Assembly: GCF_000003605.2 (NCBI RefSeq)
Contig: NW_003122909.1
Location: forward strand, 1-27,082
Length of the DNA: 27,082 bases
Source: Saccoglossus kowalevskii
Taxonomy: Eukaryota; Hemichordata; Enteropneusta; Harrimaniidae
Direction of reading: 5' to 3'
Numbering within the stretch: position 1 is the first letter of the stretch; each line of letters starts with the position of its first letter. A program made the translations under genes and the position numbers. The notes under the pieces are model-generated. The model did no database searches, had not been told where the DNA came from, and saw only the letters and a list, made by a program, of their open reading frames with translations. Positions 21,801 through 27,082 of this stretch are shown one piece after another.

Positions 21801-24359
21801 ATTCTGATGTGAGTGATATCCATATTATGGAAAAGGAACCAAATGTTGCCGAAGACCTGTTAGAGAAAGGTATTCTTCAAAAGCAGCAATGTGTGGATTT
21901 TCAGATGATTAAAAACCTGAATTACTATATGGTATGTATTATATGCAAGCCGCGTTTTAATTTGTATACAAGATGACAAGAAATGTATTGAATGTGAATA
22001 TGCATAATAATCGAGTTTACAAATGTATCGTTTTAGCACAAATTGATTTCATAAATCTGTTCATATTTGCACCATTTATATGTGTATATTGATCTTGGGT
22101 TTGGCAATTGGCACTTGTTTTTCTATCCAGACAAGGCACGTTGGTTCGACATCGAGTATTGACAATATGGACGATACAGATGTATGTAAACGCTATAAAC
22201 TTGCTCATGTCCAAGATACAAACGTCTATCTGGGTATTGTACGCAAGTTAAATAGATGCAATCGATACTGTCCTTGTTATTATGTAAGTAAAACACAGCG
22301 CGTCTGTCATATTTTCTGTTATTGAACAAGAATTAGTAAGTTTCAGTTTCTTTAGAGTTAAGTTGTATACTTGTTTTTTTACTGTGACAGTCATGGAACG
22401 ATTATGAATACGCAATAACCTGATATAGAAGCACACCAGTGTTTTGCATATACCGTATAGCTAACCCTAACTCCTCGTAGCCGTGACGTTTCAAGTGTAA
22501 ACGTCACAGAATTCTCCATAGAGTAGGGAGATACAGGTACTTTCAATGCTAAATTCGTGCTGGTAGCGAACCCTGCTTATCTAACCTTTTTCAATTATTG
22601 GGAAGAACCAAGATGTGAGAAATGCCCGACAATAACAAGTGTGCAAATTAAATATCTATATGTGCATTATGTGTGAATACCCAAAGCAGTGGATTTGTGG
22701 TGTAAGGCAACTTGTAGTTTACTATGATATGTACATGAATCAGGTGAAAATTCTCCAGGTCAGTGACCCATTCATTGTCCATCGTAATACACGTATGATC
22801 GTGACAAAACATAATTTGCGGCAATAACTCAGACGGCAATTAAGAGTCGGTTTGGGGGGTTCTCGTATATTGCCTTCATTTTACTACATGTAAACACACC
22901 AATGGGCCACATGTTGTTATAATTAGTTGTATATATACATTTATTATGTGCCTTTATTACGATCTTTCACAGTTACCAAAGAAACCCCCAGATCATATAA
23001 TTGAATTGGGCGATGTGATGACGAACAATCACGTGAATTTCTTCTTATGTATATTTAGGCAGACTGTCAGTATACAGCCCTTGAGCGTGAATGCGAGTGT
23101 CCGTGTTTATCGCTAACAGAATACGAATACTGTAAAGACCAGTTCTCGTTCACAAGGTAAGAGTTATACGTGGTGTGACATCATTATTTAAGACATGTCT
23201 ATGCGTGTATGTAATTAACTCGTCACTCGGTGCCAAGTACATCATGAATAATGACACATATATACTTAACATCCGACCTGTTCATGGAATGTACATGATG
23301 TACTAACACATACACACAATCGTTGACGTGTAAATTTCAATGTACTTTTAACAAATTATTGTGTTAAAATAGTGGACATACAATAAGTTTTAAACATTAA
23401 CGTTAATTACAACTTTAATGACAATTATGCGTTATTGTTTTTCAGTGATGATGAACCGACTTGTCTTCCACCAAGACCATCGTTATCTCTCGTTATTGAG
23501 GAAACCAGTCGTTATAGGGGTTTAGATCAATGTTATGACGTCGAGTGTGACGTCAAGCAAACTGCAAGGTGAGACCAATTTCATTCATTTTTTTGCCAAT
23601 ACGTTCATTCGGATTCTGTGAAAACTAGTGTGCCAACTAACGAGGCAATGAGAGAACTTCGTTCAGTATTGCATTGTCTATACGTTAGTATCTTTAAATC
23701 ATGTTCCTTGCGTTACAGTGAATGCAACGCGTATGTCAGTTGCAAGTGGAATCGTGAAGACGAGGCATGCGCAGACATGTTTTCCGCAGTTGGTATGTAC
23801 TAAATATTATGCACATACATGTACTGTGTAAATGGCGCGTAGTACTAGAACGTTTCGATTCCGGCCACTCGATTAAAACAACGCGGTATGTTTGTTCATG
23901 TTTTGAAACAACTCTCTCGACTAGGGATAAAGGACGTTTTATCTCATTTTAGTGGGATGTTAAGGCATTCTGAACAATTCTGAACAGGGGATTTTCTAAA
24001 TTTCCTCGGTAAAGTCTCAAAGTGAAACCTTTTCCTCATGAAACATGGATAGCACACACAATGTACAGCAATGCACGACTGAAATGGGAGTGATGGTTCA
24101 CTTTGTCACTTTCAATTGATTTCTCGTTTCAGATGATGACGTTTCAAATACACTCCGTACAGCAGTAATCGTCACTGTCGTTGCGCTGGTGTTGTGTGTC
24201 CTGGTTGCGATCATTCTTGTGGTCAAGTTTAGGCACAAAGGTAACATTAACGAGCCGAACACTATGGATAACTATCCCCAAAGGCCGATACCACCAAGTG
24301 CGCCGGTACCAAGCACGACCTACGCAACGCCAGACTATATAACGATAATCAATGATTAG
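7515..24359 (+). CDS. VWFA and cache domain-containing protein (CACHD1/CG16868-like), 25 coding exons, complete
   Basis: Exons: 7515-7664, 10221-10283, 10488-10646, 10852-11060, 12014-12173, 13499-13640, 14445-14528, 14766-14894, 15061-15152, 15252-15390, 15858-16019, 17077-17203, 17324-17438, 17762-17849, 18045-18125, 19677-19813, 20275-20453, 20585-20692, 20827-20943, 21742-21931, 22131-22283, 23059-23156, 23446-23568, 23719-23792, 24133-24359. All introns are GT-AG and phases match throughout, giving 3306 nt (1101 residues plus TAG). The start ATG sits in CACCATG and opens a signal peptide. Domain order is VWA with full MIDAS, two Cache regions, Cys-rich part, one membrane helix and short tail. 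Phrases such as HIMEKEPNVAEDLL and ECECPC resemble vertebrate CACHD1 as I remember it. Known for the family: type I membrane proteins related to alpha2/delta subunits; mammalian CACHD1 modulates CaV3 channels. The family call is firm; orthology to CACHD1 rather than a lineage-specific paralogue is not settled. No broken exon was seen. Confidence 0.88.
7665..8893 (+). other. Intron 1, left part: no recognised feature
   Basis: AT-rich intron sequence after the exon 1 donor GTGACG. A 93-codon open frame at 8424-8705 has no recognisable domain and no splice context, so I do not call it. Confidence 0.5.
8894..9207. mobile_element. CpG-rich TTAA MITE, copy C, in intron 1
   Basis: The left end reads TTAAAGCGCTGTGGTCGTCG and the complement of the right end TTAAAGGGGGGGTAGTCGTT, followed on both sides by GCGCC and a CATRTGCG-like block. 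At 314 bp it is the longest of the three. It is flanked by TTAA and non-coding. The interior differs from copies A and B, so only the ends define the family. Confidence 0.7.
9208..10220 (+). other. Intron 1, right part: no recognised feature
   Basis: AT-rich sequence up to the acceptor CTGATTTACAG before exon 2. No repeat family, coding fragment or RNA gene recognised. Confidence 0.5.
11340..11423 (+). repeat. Intron 4 hairpin with perfect 20-bp stem
   Basis: AGGTTATTACGAGGATACCG at 11340-11359 is perfectly complementary to CGGTATCCTCGTAATAACCT at 11404-11423. Pairing continues imperfectly into the loop (AAAGTA/TACTTT, GCAT/ATGC), giving an 84-nt foldback in the sense of the host gene. It may be a very short palindromic MITE or a transcribed hairpin. 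Confidence 0.75.
11424..12013 (+). other. Rest of intron 4, with a decoy acceptor and possible hAT end
   Basis: At about 11855-11870 a strong pyrimidine tract ends in TTTATTTCCAG, a better-looking acceptor than the one used at 12013. It is followed by GGTTCTCCCCAGAAAATTTC. CAGGGTTCTCCCCAG resembles the start of hAT-type terminal repeats, but no partner end was found. Splicing at this AG would not keep the reading frame of exon 5. Confidence 0.35.
12445..12750 (+). pseudogene. Crypton/KIAA1958-like tyrosine-recombinase N-terminal fragment, in intron 5
   Basis: A frame from ATG 12445 reads MGFDFSNFDDGNAVTHLGS, then KNTHRDCQKNKKAATAAVKVFR, a TAA at 12598-12600, then in the same frame YCTENNVSRNFEDIGKEELA and SLLAVFYTDA, ending at TAG 12750. 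The pattern N-(K)K-A-T..A-V-x-V-F-R, about 15 residues, F-E-x-(L/I)..E-L...L..FY.(D/E)A resembles the helical N-terminal domain of Crypton-derived and KIAA1958/QRICH-type proteins. The catalytic recombinase domain is missing. It is a dead DNA-transposon or retro-copied gene remnant. The family call rests on memory of the pattern and is moderate. Confidence 0.5.
12751..13275 (+). other. Intron 5, middle part: simple repeats only
   Basis: Short TATG and TTG runs at about 13034-13072; otherwise AT-rich unique-looking sequence with no recognised element. Confidence 0.5.
13276..13342 (+). repeat. Intron 5 hairpin, 22-bp stem and 23-nt loop
   Basis: The left arm 13276-13297 (ends GGATGAAATTAT) pairs with 13321-13342 (starts ATAATTTCATC), with three mismatches in 22 positions. 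The loop is GC-rich (GACCGAGGCGCAGCAGAGCT within). The 67-nt size and stem are pre-miRNA-like, but compact palindromic MITEs look the same. Confidence 0.75.
13655..14400 (-). mobile_element. LINE 3' end (C-terminal ORF2 and 3' UTR), antisense in intron 6
   Basis: Read on the minus strand, the frame gives WYTYIVNARNYW, an in-frame TAA (14315-14317), then KRSGNENNIQQICKRLETDY, QLRTYKLFKTEF, HPLMIEKGRHLRPK, and finally RICTRCNTNSIENEFHYVMK-CP. The Cys and His spacing of this last stretch fits the C-terminal zinc-knuckle-like part of non-LTR retrotransposon polymerases (CR1/L2/jockey-type groups in invertebrates). The stop is at 13811-13813. A 3' UTR with AATAAAG follows to about 13655, only some 15 bases from the exon 6 donor. 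5' truncation is usual for LINEs. It fills nearly all of the 804-bp intron. Confidence 0.8.
14521..14550 (+). repeat. 15-bp tandem duplication spanning the exon 7 splice donor
   Basis: CGAACGGGGTAAGAT (14521-14535) is followed at once by CGAACGGGGTAAGGA (14536-14550). Each copy has the same donor GGG/GTAAG, with GT at 14529 and 14544. Because 15 is a multiple of three, both keep the frame: the first gives ...ER-DQV..., the second ...ERGKIER-DQV.... The extra five residues would sit just before the MIDAS strand FLTDGEP. Confidence 0.85.
15453..15854 (+). repeat. Compound (TTTA)n/(TTCA)n microsatellite making up most of intron 10
   Basis: Blocks are TTTA 15453-15490, TTCA 15491-15590 (25 units), TTTA 15591-15674 (21 units), TTCA 15675-15770 (24 units) and TTTA 15771-15854 (21 units). 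There are no interruptions. The repeated TTCA-then-TTTA order with equal 84-bp TTTA blocks points to a duplication of a compound unit of about 180 bp. The array is 402 of the 467 intron bases and runs directly into the acceptor TATAG/G. All three sense frames are open through it, so long FIYL/FIHS-type frames are artefacts. Confidence 0.97.
16020..17076 (+). other. Intron 11: no recognised feature
   Basis: Runs from donor GTAAGA to acceptor CCCTTCACAG. No coding fragment, transposon end pair or tandem repeat was recognised over this 1057-bp intron. Confidence 0.45.
17324..18125 (+). other. Exons 13-15: linker between the Cache regions
   Basis: Residues about 540-633. Exon 13 reads DCTGGETTFMSKRYLSRGNQ then STYYWRRV. 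Exon 14 has NYVVCFVEAVGDYKVELLEQ. Exon 15 has FVYHRLDIVPPDTSCQYVN, where HRLD(I/L)xPP looks CACHD1-like. The exon 13 acceptor was fixed by phase: the AG ending at 17323 gives CA-T then GAT TGC ACA, while the later and better-looking AG in TTGCACAG would shift the frame. This is a place where automatic annotation could go wrong. Intron 13 (323 bp) and intron 14 (195 bp) hold nothing I recognise. Confidence 0.8.
18126..18885 (+). other. Intron 15, left part: no recognised feature
   Basis: AT-rich. A 72-codon open frame at 18534-18752 has no domain and no splice support. Confidence 0.45.
18886..19254 (+). repeat. Diverged tandem repeat with ACTTGGCGCA and AGGTCA-type modules, intron 15
   Basis: AAAACTTGGCGCA recurs at about 18922 and 19226, with a related form AGACTTGGAAAACG near 19180. 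TGTTCCCTGTG or TGTTCCCCGT follows at about 18938, 19059 and 19191. GTCAAGGTCACAG (about 18993) and CCAAAGGTCAATGTGACAG (about 19104) form another shared module. These fit old, diverged units of roughly 120-130 bp of an interspersed repeat family. Confidence 0.5.
19255..19458. mobile_element. AT-rich TTAA-flanked MITE in intron 15
   Basis: The left end reads TTAAAATAAGATCCTGGTTT and the complement of the right end TTAAAATAAGATCCCGGTTG: 2 mismatches in 20. The 204-bp body is extremely AT-rich and partly self-complementary, without coding sequence. TTAA ends again suggest a TTAA-target superfamily, though a TA target cannot be excluded. Confidence 0.65.
19814..20274 (+). other. Intron 16: no recognised feature
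   Basis: Runs from donor GTATGG to acceptor CTGCCTTACAG. A 94-codon open frame at 19877-20161 has no recognisable domain and is considered chance. Confidence 0.45.
20944..21741 (+). other. Intron 19: AT dinucleotide run and a fragment related to MITE copy A
   Basis: An AT repeat spans about 20960-20981. At once after it, ACCTGCGAATGCG then TGTCATTGTTTACAAACAAG (to 21013) matches the left interior of the CpG-rich MITE at 4254-4418, with about 16 bases missing in between. No TTAA ends remain, so it is a truncated copy. The rest of the intron is AT-rich and unassigned. Confidence 0.5.
22284..23058 (+). other. Intron 21: small hairpin, otherwise unassigned
   Basis: GTGACGTTT (22483-22491) and AAACGTCAC (22499-22507) form a perfect 9-bp inverted pair with a 7-nt loop. 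No transposon or coding fragment recognised. Confidence 0.45.
23157..24132 (+). other. Introns 22-24 (with exons 23 and 24 between): no recognised repeats
   Basis: Intron 22 (23157-23445), intron 23 (23569-23718) and intron 24 (23793-24132) are short and contain no element I recognise. Acceptors are strong (TGTTTTTCAG, CTTGCGTTACAG, TTCTCGTTTCAG). Confidence 0.5.
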
Positions 24360-25720
24360 TTATACCCTGAACAAGCGACACAGCCAGATCCGGCGAATAT
24401 CACTTAATATGCAGATTTATTTCAGTCTGATTAATGGCGTTTATTTTTTTAATCGTGCCACATTTAAAAAAAATTGACGATATCGCCATGGGAATTTATA
24501 GTGATCCCTGACCTGTTTAAATTACAAACGACCTGTATTTACTAATTTTTGTTTCCGAATATTGCCGACTAACAAGGGAATATAAGGTTATCCGGACGAG
24601 TACAACTTCAAAAGAATGGGTAACACCCTGGATACAAACTAGATCGGCGAGTGATGCAAATGCATGGTTGTTCTATGGAATGTCTAAGCAGGTGTATAAA
24701 TTAGTGCATTGGACTCTTACCAGACCAAAGTGCCAAAGCACTAAACAGTCTATTAACATAAGCGGCTGAGAGGGAGTACTATAAATATTACTAGGAATCA
24801 AAATGGTTTTCTCGGGACCGACATCCGGGCATATCCACCACCTGGCAACCATAGTCCGAAAACTCTCAGAAACCGGTATAATTTAGATATTTGTTGAGGC
24901 TCCCCAGAACACTGTAACAAAATTACCCCTGCGTGTGCAACATGTATAAATTTGGTTGCTAAAATTACTTCAATATCAAGTTTGTGCCGTTTGCTGGACT
25001 TAAGCTGTTTTCTGCGGCTCTTCGATCGGCGTTCCACGCAGCTTGCGCAGAGCACATGAGAATACATGGTACAGTGGTGCAACGTAGAACGTTCTGTGAC
25101 GTAGCTCTGCCTCCGAGAATATTTCTTATATTGTGTATATTTGGTCATGAACATGAGGAACCACCAACCATAGTTCAAAGTCATATTGATATATAGATTT
25201 GAACAGTGAGTACTCAGCAAACGTGTATTAAATCTACTAACTGTGTGTAAAATAGTGTTTTTTATTGTTATGACATAATTATACAAAATGTATACTGATA
25301 TAAATATTACGTAATATTGTAAAATAATTATACTACATCGCACATCGGAGCAAATGAACATATTATTATAGTAATGACACCATTACTAACAGTGTGTAGT
25401 TCATTTTGCAAAAAAACCCTACGCTTGTATACATATAATTTTTTTTTTGTATTATACGTTTCTGATTTAATCCTGTGACTGTATTATATACGCAACTCAC
25501 TGCTATACACAGTTAACATGTGATATATATCTAACGCTAAATGTCCATTAAAAATAAACAATCAAACAATTACTATAGTTAATGTGTACGTTGCTTATAT
25601 GGTCAGATATTGTAGGTGTGCTCCTTAAAATATCGCACATATTCGTCGCCTCATAGGGTTAATTGCGTCAGAATTGACTGTGACCTGAAAAAAATACATT
25701 GCAGTAATGAGATAAGAATT
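24360..25720 (+). other. Gene 3' flank, probable 3' UTR, no recognised gene
   Basis: Poly(A) signal candidates on the + strand are ATTAAA at 25227-25232 and overlapping ATTAAA/AATAAA at 25548-25558, which would imply a 3' UTR of roughly 0.9-1.2 kb. No closer AATAAA was seen after the stop. A minus-strand open frame lies at 24798-25361 (187 codons) but I recognise no domain in it. Its first part is low-complexity hydrophobic and its middle is basic, so I do not call it a gene. Confidence 0.35.
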
Positions 25721-25795
25721 GGATAAACAAGTTTAGGATAAACAAGTTTAGGATAAACAAATTTCGGATAAACAAATTTCGGATAAACAAATTTC
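25721..25795 (+). repeat. 15-bp minisatellite, five units
   Basis: Two units of GGATAAACAAGTTTA are followed by three of GGATAAACAAATTTC, perfectly in register. The two variants are grouped, as expected from stepwise slippage or unequal exchange. Confidence 0.95.
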
Positions 25796-26249
25796 GGAAA
25801 AAAAATAGTTCGAAGCGTTTGAGATGTTAGGAAATATGTTTACAAATGCTACGATATTCAAAGATATACACACCAGAAATGTCAGTCTTGCCAATAGCTT
25901 AATATCACGTAGCAGTTTCATATATTTGATTGTGATTGAGTTTTCAGCAAGTAACTAGATCACTCCGCAGTAACCTGTTACGTTTTTCCATTCCAAATTT
26001 CGTATTTAATCATCCGAATATTACAAACCTACGAAGTGTGCATAACAAATCTACATGAGTGCTTAGTTTCAGCTGCTGATAGTGACATAAACATGACAGA
26101 TCTAATTAATGTAGCAATGCAAAGACGTCTTGTTTTCTTTTCTGAAAAACATGGTAGAGAGTTTCTTATATATTTTGAATGTGTTAACAAGTTTATCATA
26201 TCCCGCCTCAGATGGAAATTGACCAGCTGGGCACTCTACGATCTAAATT
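25796..26249. other. Intergenic sequence before the terminal LINE
   Basis: No clear feature. The open frame that starts at 26036 joins the LINE-like frame downstream, so part of this stretch may be upstream LINE sequence, but I cannot recognise endonuclease motifs in it. Confidence 0.35.
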
Positions 26250-27082
26250 TGCAAGTACATACTCCCCAAGCTAATGAATGGAAAAAGTATCGTTGGAAGG
26301 AGGATATAAAACAGAATTTTGTAGATAAGTTGAATTCAGACGAAGTGGTGGGGCTACTAGATAAAGCACATGATTATGTAGGCGAAAATAACGACAGGGT
26401 AATTATTGTATTAAGGGTGCATTAAAACTAGCTGGGGAAGGAATGGAGTGTCGCGGTACTTCTAAAAATATGAACAATCAACCACCATGGTTCAATAAAT
26501 CCTGCCAAGATGCCAAACGTGAAATGTTCAGATGTCTTACGTTGTTCAGGAAAATGCACACTGACGAAGCACTGTTGCAATACAAACTTGCTCAAATACT
26601 TTCAAAAGCATTTGTAATTTTAATAAGAAAACTCACACAGACTTGCTGTTAAGTCGAGAACAAAAATGTTGGGATAATGTGGTTGGTCGGGATGGTATGT
26701 GGTCCGTGATTGGACGGTATTGTAGGGATACCTATAGTAGGAACATTTTGAACAGATAAATAAGCCACAGGTTGTAAACAACGGGGACGTCACTTTTGTT
26801 TCATTGCTTGAGGATCGTTATGCTAAAAATGGTAATTGTGGAGATTTGAATGATTGAATCACTAATGATGAAATTATCAAAGCAGTGAAATCACTGAAAA
26901 ATAGGAAAGCTACTGGTCCAGACGGAATTCCTGTTCTGTAAATCATTTATTACTCATGAGTGAATTATTTAACAATGTTTTTGAAACAAGGAAATTTCCT
27001 GAAGGGTGGTCACGAGGGGTGATTATTCCACTTTTGAAAAAAGGTTCAAAATCTAATCTAAAATATTCTGTAGCATACTAAA
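26250..27082 (+). mobile_element. Degraded LINE: linker and start of reverse transcriptase, cut by the window edge
   Basis: In order: KYRWKEDIKQNFVDKLNSDE, then in another frame NNQPPWFNKSCQDAKREMFR, then EIIKAVKSLKNRKATGPDGI with PVL (26870-26938), then in a further frame LFNNVFETRKFPEGWSRGVI and IPLLKKGSKSN. The PPWF(N/D)..C..A(K/R) segment and the K..KA.GPDGI...FP..W..G.IIP..KKG pattern mark the linker and first RT blocks of invertebrate non-LTR elements. Several frame changes and stops show it is dead. It could be the same clade as the antisense fragment in intron 6, but the two pieces do not overlap in the protein. Confidence 0.85.

Larger units (their letters stand above)
19677..21931 (+). 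other. Exons 16-20: second Cache region
   Basis: Residues about 634-877. Exon 16 reads RAFISPAEYLKYEE then SIIEQYQDYM, a helical lead-in. Exon 17 has GVYRQLPGISMSKLHD then TIRPW, and exon 18 continues YERAKHN and LTLSVPYVDANGAGEVIAL, the classic RPWY...S-x-PY-x-D signature of dCache folds. Exon 19 has VLAVMGMDFTISYFYNML, matching AV(M/V)GxDFTLRYFY of CACHD1. Exon 20 has CFVMDSSGFLVIHRDF then HIMEKEPNVAEDLLEKG. Exon 19 has two in-frame AG acceptors six bases apart (exon starting at 20827 or 20833), so the protein may contain or lack two residues here. Confidence 0.86.
22131..24359 (+). other. Exons 21-25: Cys-rich juxtamembrane region, membrane helix and tail
   Basis: Exons 21-24 (residues 878-1026) contain about 15 cysteines, in motifs such as NRCNRYCPCYY, ECECPC, CYDVEC and SECNAYVSCKW, probably a disulphide-stabilised stalk as in CACHD1. 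Exon 25 encodes DDDVSNTLR, then a hydrophobic stretch at about residues 1036-1057 (TAVIVTVVALVLCVL onward), then the positive KFRHKG: one membrane helix with the tail inside. The tail is about 44 residues, Pro-rich, and ends TTYATPDYITIIND; YITI fits a YxxPhi sorting motif. Vertebrate CACHD1 has a much longer tail as I recall it. The stop codon is at 24357-24359. Confidence 0.85.

Noticed and set aside
22462-22475. CTAACCCTAACTCC resembles a telomeric repeat
   Set aside because: Barely two units with no continuation; chance or a tiny relic.

Overview
The window looks like a piece of an AT-rich, repeat-rich invertebrate nuclear genome. It contains one multi-exon gene with GT-AG introns, a tRNA-derived SINE, broken LINEs, several short inverted-repeat elements and microsatellites. 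The gene family and the repeat types would fit a marine invertebrate such as a mollusc, another lophotrochozoan or an invertebrate deuterostome. The sequence alone does not let me name the group.

The dominant feature is a complete, apparently intact + strand gene from 7515 to 24359. I rebuilt it by eye as 25 coding exons whose phases agree at every junction and give about 1101 residues. The order is signal peptide, N-terminal region with a Cys-Cys motif, von Willebrand factor A (VWA) domain with a complete MIDAS metal site, first Cache region, second Cache region, Cys-rich juxtamembrane part, one membrane helix and a 44-residue tail. This is the layout of the VWFA and cache domain-containing family (vertebrate CACHD1, Drosophila CG16868), which are relatives of the calcium-channel alpha2/delta subunits.

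Layout: 1-7500 is intergenic and made mostly of diverged repeats: a SINE, a mariner-like inverted-repeat element, a 92-bp tandem array, a 1.1-kb TTAA-flanked element, and short CpG-rich TTAA-flanked MITEs, one of them nested inside an older palindromic repeat. The gene follows, and its introns carry further elements. Intron 1 has a third CpG-rich MITE. Intron 5 has a tyrosine-recombinase (Crypton/KIAA1958-like) fragment and a hairpin. Intron 6 is almost entirely an antisense LINE 3' end. Intron 10 is almost entirely a compound (TTTA)/(TTCA) microsatellite that runs into the splice acceptor. Intron 15 has a diverged repeat stretch and an AT-rich TTAA-flanked element. After the gene come about 1.9 kb with little recognisable content, then a degraded LINE running off the right edge.

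I do not see a clearly new biological system. The most useful observations are: the intron whose 3' splice signals are supplied by a microsatellite; a 15-bp tandem duplication that doubles the exon 7 splice donor in frame; a natural empty site that shows the TTAA target duplication of the MITE family; and two intronic hairpins with long stems.
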